Below are positions 42,308 to 50,523 of a stretch of DNA of 62,520 bases, piece after piece. Source of the DNA: Pseudomonas pudica (GTDB lineage Bacteria; Pseudomonadota; Gammaproteobacteria; Pseudomonadales; Pseudomonadaceae); contig NZ_JADLJS010000031.1 of assembly GCF_015680405.1 (NCBI RefSeq), forward strand, positions 1 through 62,520, given 5' to 3'. The notes beneath the pieces are model-generated. The model did not search any database. It worked only from the letters and a program-made list of their open reading frames with translations, and had not been told where the DNA came from. Each line of letters opens with the position of its first letter. Position 1 is the first letter of the stretch. A program made the translations under genes and the position numbers.

Positions 42308-42326
42308 GGGGCTGCAAAGCAGCCCC
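42308..42326. terminator. Terminator hairpin between convergent SDR and cyclase genes
   Basis: ggggctgc-aaa-gcagcccc, a perfect 8-bp stem with a 3-base loop, begins 4 bp after the SDR stop. It is the tail stem of the local REP type. Serves both convergent transcripts. Confidence 0.65.
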
Positions 42327-42340
42327 AGGATCGAAATCGA

Positions 42341-43276
42341 TCAGTGAATCGCCACGGGGTTGATGTTCACCTGGGTCGAGCCCTTGTACAGCGGCTGGCC
42401 CAGCACGAACAGGAACTCGAACGCCTTGTCCTTCACAAGCGTGCGGGTGTCGATCAGTTCCAGGTTGTAGATGCCGCGCTTGGCAAGCATGAACTGGTTG
42501 ACCGGGAACTCTTCACCGGTCGGGTTCGGGTACACCTCCGACGCCCAGGTATCGCCACCAAAGGCGACAATGCCCTGGTCCGCCAGCCACTCGGCCGCCG
42601 GCAGGTCGATGCCCGGTTCGGTGGCGAGGAACTGCTGGTTGTCCTTGCCGATCAGTTCCAGCCAACCGGTGTTGAACAGCACCACGTCACCCTTGCGCAG
42701 GGTAATGCCTTGCTTCTTCAGTACGGCCTTGATGTCGTCGACGGTGAACGAGGTGCCGCCGGGCACGATGGCCTTGCCGTAGTGAGCGGTCATGTCCAGC
42801 ACCACGCCGCGGGTGACCATGGGCGGTACTTTTTCCACGCCCAGCTTGGTCACGCCTTCGACAGTGACGAAGTCGGCAGCTTTGTTGCCGTTGTAGTAGA
42901 CATTGTCGATACCGATGTGGCCGATGCCGTTGAGCTGGGTGCCGACGCCGGTCCAGCCGTTGACCAATTCATCGTTGAAGCTGAACTTGTTGCGGCCCAG
43001 GGTCTGGCCGGCCTGCTCGCCAGGCTGGATGTTGTACAGGTGGAAGCTGCGGTGGCGGAAGGCTGGCAGGTCTTTGCTAACCGGTACGGCCAGCGGGTAG
43101 GTCTTGCCGGTCTTGACCAGGCCAACCGCCTGTTTGACCACTTCGGGGGTGAGCAGGTTGGCGGCGCCGATTTCATCCTGTTTGCCGTAGGGCGAGGTCT
43201 GCCAGTCGGCGGCCAGGGTGGCCTGGGCGGTGGACGCCAGGGCGACGGCAAGCAGCAGGGGCTTGAAGCGTTTCAT
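42341..43276 (-). CDS. Cyclase-family (kynurenine formamidase-like fold) secreted protein
   Basis: 311 residues from ATG 43276; the longer frame adds a non-signal leader and is rejected. A Sec signal peptide is clear: KRFKPLLLAVALASTAQATLA, cleaved before ADWQT. The mature domain is cyclase family (PF04199-type). The metal-site segment reads GVGTQLNGIGHIGIDN, the GTQxDGxGH variant with Asn at the usual Asp. The downstream histidine and Glu/Asp ligands are not all assignable. Periplasmic hydrolase of an amide or lactone is plausible, perhaps feeding the neighbouring dehydrogenase operon. Confidence 0.82.
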   Translation of the reverse strand: MKRFKPLLLAVALASTAQATLAADWQTSPYGKQDEIGAANLLTPEVVKQAVGLVKTGKTYPLAVPVSKDLPAFRHRSFHLYNIQPGEQAGQTLGRNKFSFNDELVNGWTGVGTQLNGIGHIGIDNVYYNGNKAADFVTVEGVTKLGVEKVPPMVTRGVVLDMTAHYGKAIVPGGTSFTVDDIKAVLKKQGITLRKGDVVLFNTGWLELIGKDNQQFLATEPGIDLPAAEWLADQGIVAFGGDTWASEVYPNPTGEEFPVNQFMLAKRGIYNLELIDTRTLVKDKAFEFLFVLGQPLYKGSTQVNINPVAIH

Positions 43277-43374
43277 CGGGTACTCCTGATAGTGAGGCGT
43301 TGTCAGGAGCTGATTCTGCGCAGGGCCACCTGTGGGAAAAAGCGGCCCGGGGGACAATGACTTTTGCTCGCCGG

Positions 43375-43917
43375 TCAACAACCATCCTCGTGCAGCGCCA
43401 GGCTCTGGCGCAACTGCTCGAGCATGGCCTGGCGCAGTGCCTGGGGCGCCTGCACGCAGATCGAGCCGGCCTGGGAAAGTAGCCAGCCCATCAACGCGCG
43501 GTTGTCGTCGACGGTGGCTAGCAGGGTGGCGCCACCGTCCGCTTGCAGCGTCAGTTGCATGTCTGCCGACAGTGGCGACGCTTCCAGGCGCCGGGCCAGG
43601 GCATCATCGACCCACGCGTGCAGCACGACCTGTTCCGAGGGGGTGAGCGCATCAGGTTGCAACTGCTGCGCTTCACGCAGGTTCAGGCCCGGTTGCCAGT
43701 ACCAGCCGTAGGGCATGCCTTTGCTGTTGCACTGCACCGGGAACAGCGCCGCAAGCTCCACCAGGTCGCGTTCGACGGTGCGTTTGCTGGTGATATGGCC
43801 CACGGCTGTCAGGGCGGCCTGCAACTGGGTGGAACTCATCCCTGGGTGACGGCCGGGCAGCAGCTTGAGCAGTTGCCACTGGCGGGCGATGGTGTGACGG
43901 GTAGGGTGGCTGGGCAA
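43375..43917 (-). CDS. HTH regulator related to WYL proteins but lacking the WYL domain
   Basis: 180 residues from a TTG behind aaggacg. The N-terminal DeoR-like HTH (RQWQLLKLLPGRHPGMSSTQ, SKRTVERDLVELAALFPVQC) matches WYL-family regulators. The C-terminal part (ALARRLEASPLSADMQLTLQ and LLATVDDNRALMGWLLSQAG) matches their WCX tail. The central WYL ligand-binding domain, about 100 or more residues, is absent and the two parts are fused in frame. Either a deletion derivative or a compact natural variant. It lies 98 bp upstream of the cyclase gene on the same strand. Confidence 0.7.
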   Translation of the reverse strand: MPSHPTRHTIARQWQLLKLLPGRHPGMSSTQLQAALTAVGHITSKRTVERDLVELAALFPVQCNSKGMPYGWYWQPGLNLREAQQLQPDALTPSEQVVLHAWVDDALARRLEASPLSADMQLTLQADGGATLLATVDDNRALMGWLLSQAGSICVQAPQALRQAMLEQLRQSLALHEDGC

Positions 43918-44024
43918 AGGGCTCGTCCTTGAAGACAGGCACGAGGCCTGCCTGAGCAGTGGCGTTTAGCTATTGCCCAGCATACCTTGTAGCAGAATGG
44001 GATCCAAGTTTTCGCACAGGGCGT

Positions 44025-45011
44025 TCAGTCGAGGCGCGTCACCCATTTGCCTGCGCCTTGGCCCTCTTTCAACTGCCGCAGAGCCTGGGGCAATGCCGAG
44101 AAAGCGAACTCGCGGCGTTGTGGCGCGATCAGGCTGCCATCGGCGACGGCCTGCAACAGGCGTTCACCAGCTACGCGCAGGGCTTGGCGGTCAGCCAATT
44201 GGCCATGGGCATGAATGCTGTTGAGCGCCACTTCATGCAGCGAGATCGCCGTGCCGAAGGCCGGCGTTGGCGCGGTTTCCTGGCGGTCCTGGATGCACAC
44301 CAGGTGGCCGTTGTAACCGAGCAGGTGAGCAAGGCTGCCGGCATGGGCGCCGCTGACGGTGTCGAACAGGGCATGCAGCGGGCGCTCGCCCAGGGCGGCC
44401 TGCAGTTGGTTCTGCCAATCGGCGTCGTGGTAGTCGAACACCCCGCTCACACCAAGGGCCTTGAGCGTGGCGTGGTGGCGTCGGCCGGCACTGGCCCACA
44501 CGCGCAGGCCACGCTGCGCGGCCAGTTGTGCGAGGTAGAAGCCCACTGCGCCACCGGCGCCGATCACCAGCACGTCGCGGCTGGCACCTTCGGGTACCTT
44601 GGCCAAGGCCTGCCAGGCGGTCAGGGCGGGGCAGGGCACAGCGGCCGCGGCGGTGTCGCCGAGCGCACTGGGGATATGCATCACCAGGCTGGCATCGAGC
44701 AGGCAGTGCTGGGCAAAGCTGCCGTCCCGCGCCAGCGACTGGTGGTAGGCAACGCGGCTGCCCAACGGCAGGTCGACGCCTGCGCCAACGGCGACTACCA
44801 CACCGGCGCCATCCACACCCGGGACCGTGCCTTGCTGCCAGGCAGGGTGGCCCCATTCGCAGATTTTCCAGTCCACCGGGTTGAGGGCAATGGCACGGTT
44901 GGCCACCAGCACCTCGCCGGGGCCGGGTTGTGGCAGGGGTTTACGCAGCAGTTGCAGGCCATCGAGGCCGGCGTTCGGGGTCCAGGCCCAGGCTTGATGA
45001 TCGGTTGGCAT
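44025..45011 (-). CDS. Medium-chain dehydrogenase/reductase (zinc-binding ADH/quinone oxidoreductase type)
   Basis: 328 residues. GroES-like N-terminal domain with VPGVDGAGVVVAVGAG; Rossmann motif in VLVIGAGGAVGFYLAQLA. No structural-zinc Cys cluster is visible, which points to the quinone oxidoreductase/enoyl reductase branch using NADPH. Same strand as, and upstream of, the WYL-like gene; not obviously part of an operon. Confidence 0.87.
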   Translation of the reverse strand: MPTDHQAWAWTPNAGLDGLQLLRKPLPQPGPGEVLVANRAIALNPVDWKICEWGHPAWQQGTVPGVDGAGVVVAVGAGVDLPLGSRVAYHQSLARDGSFAQHCLLDASLVMHIPSALGDTAAAAVPCPALTAWQALAKVPEGASRDVLVIGAGGAVGFYLAQLAAQRGLRVWASAGRRHHATLKALGVSGVFDYHDADWQNQLQAALGERPLHALFDTVSGAHAGSLAHLLGYNGHLVCIQDRQETAPTPAFGTAISLHEVALNSIHAHGQLADRQALRVAGERLLQAVADGSLIAPQRREFAFSALPQALRQLKEGQGAGKWVTRLD

Positions 45012-45116
45012 GGTGCGGGTCCTCTCGAGACGGGTGTGGGCGGCAGGCTAGCGGGGATCGGGCGGGGGAAACAGGTGCGGTGAGGGCAAGGTGTTTTGAT
45101 TTCAGGGCAAAAGTCT

Positions 45117-45223
45117 GGGGCCGCTTTGCGGCCCATCGCGACACAAGGCCGCTCCTACAAGGGAAACGCGTTCTCCTGTAGGAGCGGCCTTGTGTCGCGA
45201 TGGGCTGCAGAGCAGCCCCCAGG
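45117..45223. repeat. Inverted REP pair with 29-bp perfect core
   Basis: Arms 45131-45159 and 45177-45205 are perfect 29-bp inverted repeats (gcccatcgcgacacaaggcc onward), and both outer ends carry the gggctgc/gcagccc-type REP stem. It lies between the MDR start and the SDR end on the leftward strand, where it can terminate SDR transcription. Confidence 0.85.
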
Positions 45224-45229
45224 TTGAAC

Positions 45230-46027
45230 TCAGATAGCCAGGCTGTCGACCACACCACCGTCGACCCGCAGCGCTGCACCGGTGGTGGCGGACGAGTAAG
45301 GGGAGGCCAGGTACACCGCCAGGTGGGCGACTTCGTCGACATCGGCGGCACGCTGGATGATCGAGCTCGGCCGTGCGGTACGCACGAAGTTGTCGGCTTC
45401 TTCACGAATGCTGCGCCCGGACGCCTGGGCTGCATCAGCCACCAGCGCGGCCACGCCGTCGGTCAGTGTCGGGCCGGGCAGCACTGCGTTCACGGTTACC
45501 CCGGTGCCAGCCAGGCGCTTGGCCAGGCCATGGGATACCGCCAGGTTGGCAGCCTTGGTGACGCCGTAGTTGATCATGTCGGCAGGGATGGCGATGCCCG
45601 ACTCCGAGGAGATGAACAGGATCCGCCCCCAACCGTTCTCCACCATGCCCGGGGCATAGAGGCGGGCCAGGCGCACGCCGCTCAGCACGTTGGTGTCGTA
45701 GAACCGCGTCCACTCGCTGTCGGCCACTTCGAAGAAGTCGACATCGTCGTAGATGCCCAGGTTGTTGACCAGGATGTCGGCCCGTGGGTGGGCGGCGAAC
45801 AGGGTTTCGGCACCGGCGGCGGTGCCCAGGTCGGCAACCACGCCGTGGATCTGCCCACGGCCGCCTTGTTCGCGCAGTTCGGCCAGGGCGGCATCCAATG
45901 ACTTATGGCTGCGGCCGGCAATGACTACGTCAGCGTTGGCGCGGGCCAGGCCGCGGGCGATAGCCAGGCCAATACCGCCGGTCGAGCCGCTGATGATGGC
46001 GGTGCGTCCGCCGAGGTCGATGTTCAT
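45230..46027 (-). CDS. SDR-family oxidoreductase
   Basis: 265 residues, start behind caggag. Classical SDR: GSTGGIGLAIARG cofactor loop, VNNLG motif, and catalytic Ser plus YGVTK (ISSESGIAIPADMINYGVTK). The NADPH-binding Arg/Ser in IAGRSHKS suggests NADP preference. Divergent... the LysR gene at 46115 lies upstream on the same strand, 87 bp away. Substrate unknown. Confidence 0.9.
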   Translation of the reverse strand: MNIDLGGRTAIISGSTGGIGLAIARGLARANADVVIAGRSHKSLDAALAELREQGGRGQIHGVVADLGTAAGAETLFAAHPRADILVNNLGIYDDVDFFEVADSEWTRFYDTNVLSGVRLARLYAPGMVENGWGRILFISSESGIAIPADMINYGVTKAANLAVSHGLAKRLAGTGVTVNAVLPGPTLTDGVAALVADAAQASGRSIREEADNFVRTARPSSIIQRAADVDEVAHLAVYLASPYSSATTGAALRVDGGVVDSLAI

Positions 46028-46114
46028 GGAATGGCTCCTGTGGGGTGAGTTGCATCGATAGGAGCCATCCTAGTGAAGCGCAGTAAGACTGTAAAAGACG
46101 CAATTAGACTGAGT

Positions 46115-47038
46115 TCAGACCTTTATTGACTTATCAAACCCTTGCTCGGCCAATGCCAGTACGCGCTCGCGGAAAATGCCCACGATCGGCCTCAAATCGA
46201 CCTGGTGCCAGACCGCCCACAACTGCTCGCTGGGCTGGAACCAGTCCAGCTGGCGCAGCACCACGGTCGGCCCGGCACTGGCCGACAGGCTGCTTTGCAC
46301 CATGGCCAGCCCCAGGCCGGCGGACACCAGGCCTAGCACGCTCAGCGGGTCGTTGGCCTCCAGCGACAGGCGCGGGGTGAAGCCGGCATCGCCACAGCGG
46401 GCGATGAAATCGTCACGCTTGTGGCCCTGGTCGGGCTGGCCGCCGGTGATGATCCAGTCCTGTTCGTGCAGGTCGGCGGGGGTCAGCTCGGCCCTGCTGG
46501 CCAGCGGGTGCGTGGCCGGGATGGCGAGCAGCAATGGGTCGTCCAGCACCGGCTGGCCGCTCAGGTCGGGGTCATTCCTTGGCGGCGGCTCGCAAACCAG
46601 GGCAATGTCCAGGCTGCGCTGACGCAGGCCTTCGAACTGTTCGTTGGGGGTCATGTTGTACAGCGCAATGTGAATGTTCGGACGCTCGCCACGAATCGCC
46701 CGCACAGCGCCCGGCAGCACGCCGGCATGGATGGCATGGTTGACGTAACCGATGCACAGCCCGCCTTCCTCACCACGGCCCAGGCGCTTGCCCAGCGATT
46801 CCAGGCGCTCGGCATGCTTGAGCAGGCCGCGCGCTTCGGCCAGGAAGGTACGACCGTCTCTGGTCAGGTACAGGCGCTGGTTGCGCCGTTCGAACAGGGC
46901 CAGGCCAAGGTTGTCCTCCAGCTGGGCAATCTGTCGGCTGAGGGGGGATTGGGAAATATGCAGCTGCTCGGCGGCCCGGCCGACGTTCTCGCATTCGGCG
47001 ACAGCTACGAAGTAGCGCAACTGACGTAGATCTTGCAT
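46115..47038 (-). CDS. LysR-family transcriptional regulator
   Basis: 307 residues, start behind a strong ggaggt. HTH NVGRAAEQLHISQSPLSRQIAQ is of the CatR/BenM-like branch; the effector domain contains IGYVNHAIHAGVLPGAVRAI. It could control the SDR gene immediately downstream or the divergent MFS/OYE genes to the right. The 379-bp gap on its right contains a large REP inverted repeat. Confidence 0.9.
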   Translation of the reverse strand: MQDLRQLRYFVAVAECENVGRAAEQLHISQSPLSRQIAQLEDNLGLALFERRNQRLYLTRDGRTFLAEARGLLKHAERLESLGKRLGRGEEGGLCIGYVNHAIHAGVLPGAVRAIRGERPNIHIALYNMTPNEQFEGLRQRSLDIALVCEPPPRNDPDLSGQPVLDDPLLLAIPATHPLASRAELTPADLHEQDWIITGGQPDQGHKRDDFIARCGDAGFTPRLSLEANDPLSVLGLVSAGLGLAMVQSSLSASAGPTVVLRQLDWFQPSEQLWAVWHQVDLRPIVGIFRERVLALAEQGFDKSIKV

Positions 47039-47417
47039 GAGACCTCCAGGGACTTAACTGTTAACAATTATGACTTGGGAGGTCTCGATCTTGCCAGCCT
47101 GGGATGCGTTCACTTCGTCGGGTTGATGAACGCGGTCAATTGTGGGAGCGGCCTTGTGTCGCGAAAGGGCTGCAAGGCAGCCCCAGGGGTTCAGCGCAAA
47201 GACATATATTGCTGGGGCTGCTTTGCAGCCCTTTCGCGACACAAGGCCGCTCCCACAACTGACCGCGCAGGCTGGGACATTTAGGTTGACCCGCTCGCAA
47301 TAGCTTGAGGATGACCTTTGCCGTCAAATCAAAACTCATTGTCCCGTCCCCACCTTTTTCCCATCCCCACGTCCCCCGAGAATTCACCCATCCCAACCTT
47401 CCACAGGTGATTCTCAA
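47039..47417. other. Gene-free promoter and REP region
   Basis: 379 bp between the divergent LysR and MFS genes. It contains the long REP inverted repeat at 47133-47265 and, near the LysR start, the AT-rich dyad-like ttaactgttaac (12-bp palindrome ttaac-tg-ttaa). No coding sequence with a credible start was found. Confidence 0.6.
47133..47265. repeat. 52-bp inverted REP repeat
   Basis: Arms 47133-47184 and 47214-47265 match with only two mismatches over 52 bp (tgtgggagcggccttgtgtc type), separated by a 29-base spacer. Both arms carry complete REP units in opposite orientation. Probably a recent REPIN-like doublet, the best preserved in the window. Confidence 0.85.
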
Positions 47418-48611
47418 ATGCCTCTCGCCTTGTTAGCCCTGACCCTGGCGGCTTTCGCCATCGGCACTACGGAGTTCGTGATCGTCGGCCTCATCCCGAC
47501 CATCGCCAATGACCTGGCGGTCACCCTGCCTTCGGCCGGCCTGCTGGTCAGCCTTTACGCCCTCAGCGTCGCCATCGGCGCGCCTCTGCTCACCGCCATG
47601 ACCGGCCGTGTCCCGCGCAAGCTGTTGCTGGTCGGCCTGATGGCGCTGTTCACCGCCGGTAACCTGGTGGCCTGGCAGGCACCCAGCTACGAATCGCTGA
47701 TCATGGCGCGCATCCTCACCGGCCTGGCCCATGGGGTGTTCTTCTCGGTCGGCTCGATCATCGCCACCAGCCTGGTGCCGAAAGAAAAAGCCGCCAGTGC
47801 CATCGCCACCATGTTCAGTGGCATGACCGTGGCCTTCGTCACCGGTATCCCGCTGGGTACCTTCATCGGCCAGCACTTCGGCTGGCGTGTGACCTTCCTG
47901 GTGGTGGCGGCCTTCGGCCTGGTGGCGCTGCTCGGTGCATTGCTGTTCGTGCCCAAGCGCATCCAGCACAGCCAGCCGGCACCGCTGCTGCGCCAACTGC
48001 GGGTGATGCTGCAACCGCGCCTGCTGCTGGTGTATGCCATGACTGCCGTGGGTTACGGCGGCTCGCTGATCGCCTTCACCTTCCTTGCCCCGATCCTGCA
48101 GGACATCGCCGGCTTCGGCGCCAACAGCGTCGCCCTGGTGCTGCTCGCCTACGGTGTTTCGGTTGCCCTGGGCAACATCTGGGGCGGCCGCCTGGCCGAC
48201 CGCAAAGGCCCGGTCAAGGCACTGTCGATCATTTTCCTGCTGCTGGCCGTGGTGCTGCTGGCGCTGACCTTCACCGCGTCGCATCCGGTGCTGGTGGTAA
48301 TCACCGTACTGGCCTGGGGAGCGGTGGCCTTCGGCAATGTGCCGGGCCTGCAGGTGTACGTGGTGCAGCAGGCGGAAAAGGTCGCCCCCGACGCAGTCGA
48401 CGTGGCTGCCGGTTTCAACATCGCCGCCTTCAACCTGGGTGTGGCCGGTGGTTCCTGGGGCGGTGCCCAGGTCGTGCAACAGCTCGGCCTCGGCCACACC
48501 CCATGGATTGCCGCGCTGGTCACCCTCGGTGCCCTGGCCCTTACCCTGTACAGCGGCCGCCTCGACCGCCGCGTACCTGCCCAGCCACAACCTGTCGTCA
48601 GCCGCGCCTGA
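47418..48611 (+). CDS. MFS transporter, DHA1 (arabinose/drug exporter) family
   Basis: 397 residues, about 12 helices. DHA1 signature AIGTTEFVIVGLIPTIANDL, the motif-A-like TGRVPRKLLLVGL loop and AHGVFFSVGSIIATSLVP. Resembles YdhP/AraJ exporters. Followed 27 bp later by the Old Yellow Enzyme gene, so the two may form an electrophile-stress operon: reduction plus export. Confidence 0.9.
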   Translation: MPLALLALTLAAFAIGTTEFVIVGLIPTIANDLAVTLPSAGLLVSLYALSVAIGAPLLTAMTGRVPRKLLLVGLMALFTAGNLVAWQAPSYESLIMARILTGLAHGVFFSVGSIIATSLVPKEKAASAIATMFSGMTVAFVTGIPLGTFIGQHFGWRVTFLVVAAFGLVALLGALLFVPKRIQHSQPAPLLRQLRVMLQPRLLLVYAMTAVGYGGSLIAFTFLAPILQDIAGFGANSVALVLLAYGVSVALGNIWGGRLADRKGPVKALSIIFLLLAVVLLALTFTASHPVLVVITVLAWGAVAFGNVPGLQVYVVQQAEKVAPDAVDVAAGFNIAAFNLGVAGGSWGGAQVVQQLGLGHTPWIAALVTLGALALTLYSGRLDRRVPAQPQPVVSRA

Positions 48612-48638
48612 CCCCTGATTCGACTTACGGAGATGCTC

Positions 48639-49748
48639 ATGATGACTCAAGATCCGCTGTTCCAACCCCTGCAATTCGGCGCCCTTGACCTGCCCAACCG
48701 TGTGCTGATGCCACCGATGACCCGCTCCCGCGCCGCACAGCCTGGTGATGTCCCGACCGCGCTGATGGCCGAGTACTACGCACAACGCGCCAGTGCCGGG
48801 CTAATCGTCAGTGAAGGCACCTGGATCTCGCCACTGGGCAAGGGTTACGCCCGCACCCCGGGTATCCACACCCAGGCGCAGATCGACGGCTGGCGCCTGG
48901 TCACCGAGGCGGTACATGCCGCAGGCGGGCGCATCTTCGCCCAGCTCTGGCACGTCGGTCGCCTCAGCCACAGCAGCCTGCTCGGCGGCCAGGCACCGGT
49001 GTCGTCCTCGGCGATGCAGGCCGAAGGCGTGAATGTGTTCATCGACAATGCCGACGGCACGCCAGGCTTTGTCCAGGCCTCCAAGCCGCGCGCGTTGAGC
49101 GAAGCGGAAATTGCCGAGATCATCGAGCAGTACCGCCAGGCTGCGCGCAATGCCATGGCGGCTGGTTTTGACGGTGTCGAGTTGCACGCGGCCAACGGTT
49201 ACCTGGTCAACCAGTTTCTCGATTCCGGCGCCAACGATCGTACCGACCGCTACGGCGGTTCGCTGGAAAACCGTCTGCGTTTCCTCGACCAGGTCACCCG
49301 TGCGCTGGTCGAAGGCACCGGCGACGCTCAGCGCGTAGGCGTACGCCTGGCGCCGCTGACCACGCTCAATGGCTGTGTCGATGCCGACCCGGTCACCACC
49401 TATACCGCGGCGGCCAAGCGCCTGGGCGAAATCGGCATCGGCTACCTGCACATTGCCGAAGCCGACTGGGATGACGCGCCGGACATGCCAGTGGACTTCA
49501 AGCAACAGCTGCGGGCAGTGTTCCCCGGGGTGATGGTGTATGCCGGCAAATACACCGGCGAACGTGCACGGCGTGCGCTGGAGGAGGGCTGGGCTGACCT
49601 GATCGGCTTCGGCCGGCCATTCGTGGCCAACCCGGACCTGCCGGCGCGGCTGAAGCTGAATGCGCCACTGGCCGAGCACGAACGGGCCACGCTGTTCGGT
49701 GGTGATGCCCATGGCCTGACCGACTACCCGGCACTGGCAACAGCCTGA
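48639..49748 (+). CDS. Old Yellow Enzyme family alkene reductase (NemA/XenB-like)
   Basis: 369 residues. ATG 48639 is preferred because ggag abuts the earlier ATG at 48633. FMN-dependent TIM barrel with LPNRVLMPPMTRSRA, the active-site FAQLWHVGRLSH, VELHAANGYLVNQFLD and DRYGGSLENR. It reduces activated C=C bonds, nitro-esters or N-ethylmaleimide with NAD(P)H. Downstream of a DHA1 exporter, probably co-transcribed. Confidence 0.93.
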   Translation: MMTQDPLFQPLQFGALDLPNRVLMPPMTRSRAAQPGDVPTALMAEYYAQRASAGLIVSEGTWISPLGKGYARTPGIHTQAQIDGWRLVTEAVHAAGGRIFAQLWHVGRLSHSSLLGGQAPVSSSAMQAEGVNVFIDNADGTPGFVQASKPRALSEAEIAEIIEQYRQAARNAMAAGFDGVELHAANGYLVNQFLDSGANDRTDRYGGSLENRLRFLDQVTRALVEGTGDAQRVGVRLAPLTTLNGCVDADPVTTYTAAAKRLGEIGIGYLHIAEADWDDAPDMPVDFKQQLRAVFPGVMVYAGKYTGERARRALEEGWADLIGFGRPFVANPDLPARLKLNAPLAEHERATLFGGDAHGLTDYPALATA

Positions 49749-49798
49749 CCCCGACCGCTCCCCATGGAAATGCAAATGACTCATTGAGCTAGCAGGGA

Positions 49799-49847
49799 CC
49801 CTGTGGGAGCGGTTTTAGCCGCCAACACCGGCGCAGCCGGTGCCATG
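49799..49847. repeat. REP element, degenerate on the right
   Basis: ccctgtgggagcggttttag followed by the accggcgcagccggt stem; the expected inverted partner near 49886 (ctcccacaa) is decayed. Lies between the reductase gene and the toxin-antitoxin promoter. Confidence 0.65.
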
Positions 49848-49947
49848 CACCGCGTTGGATTCAAAGGGCTGGGCGATCTCCCACAAACACGGCATTTCGC
49901 CTGTCGTGTCTCACCTCTGTGCTTGAGCAGTGACGACTTGTTTGTGT

Positions 49948-49970
49948 CCTATATATGGACCAAAATATGG
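49948..49970. promoter_or_regulatory. Paired 11-bp operator-like sites upstream of antitoxin
   Basis: cctatatatgg (49948-49958) and ccaaaatatgg (49960-49970) share the CC-N7-GG form and are one base apart, 21 bp upstream of the antitoxin ATG, within an AT-rich promoter. Antitoxins usually autoregulate at such repeats. Confidence 0.5.
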
Positions 49971-49991
49971 CTCTCTATTGAGGGTGTAAAC

Positions 49992-50237
49992 ATGCAAAAC
50001 ATATTCGCTGACGTGGCCGTAAGCGTGTCGGAACTGAAAAAGAACCCATCCGCGGTGATGACCGGCGCTGCGGGTATGCCCGTCGCCGTGCTCAATCACA
50101 ACCGCGTGATGGGTTACATGGTGCCGGCCGAACTGTACGAGGCCATGATGGAACGCTTGGAAGATCTCGAATTGAGCGAACTCGCCAAGTCGAGGTTGGG
50201 TGAAAAAGGCGTACCGGTATCCCTGGATGACCTATAA
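49992..50237 (+). CDS. RelB/StbD-type antitoxin
   Basis: 81 residues from ATG 49992; a longer frame through the REP is not protein-like. The N-terminal Phd/YefM-fold DNA-binding half reads VAVSVSELKKNPSAVMTGAA and PVAVLNHNRVMGYMVPAELY; the C-terminal helix (MERLEDLELSELAKSRL) is the toxin-neutralising region. It overlaps the toxin start by 11 bp. Together with the operators this is a complete type II module. Confidence 0.9.
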   Translation: MQNIFADVAVSVSELKKNPSAVMTGAAGMPVAVLNHNRVMGYMVPAELYEAMMERLEDLELSELAKSRLGEKGVPVSLDDL

Positions 50238-50508
50238 ACTCGAATTCCTGCCTTCGGCACTGAAAGAGTGGGGCAAGCTAGGCCACACCGTGCGCGAACA
50301 GATCAAGAAAAAACTCGCCGAGCGCCTGCTGTCACCCAAGGTACAGGCCGACGCGCTGCGTGACCTGCCGAACCACTACAAAATCAAGCTCAAGGCCTCT
50401 GGATATCGCCTCGTCTATCGAGTCGAGGACGAGCGTATCGTTGTAGTGGTGGTATCGGTTGGCAAACGCGAGCGTAGCGAGGTGTATCGATCCGCTCAGA
50501 AGCGGTAA
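50227..50508 (+). CDS. RelE/StbE-type mRNA interferase toxin
   Basis: 93 residues from ATG 50227, inside the antitoxin's 3' end. RelE fold: TYKLEFLPSALKEWGKLGHT, LRDLPNHYKIKLKASGYRLV and the basic end VVVVSVGKRERSEVYRSAQK. The conserved late Arg and Tyr of RelE toxins are present, so the toxin is probably active. It cleaves mRNA on the ribosome when free of antitoxin. Confidence 0.92.
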   Translation: MTYKLEFLPSALKEWGKLGHTVREQIKKKLAERLLSPKVQADALRDLPNHYKIKLKASGYRLVYRVEDERIVVVVVSVGKRERSEVYRSAQKR

Positions 50509-50523
50509 ACGCCATCATGGCCA

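Noticed and set aside
45117..47265. CRISPR-like repeated sequences
   Set aside because: The repeats are REP palindromes in inverted pairs, not regularly spaced direct repeats with unique spacers.
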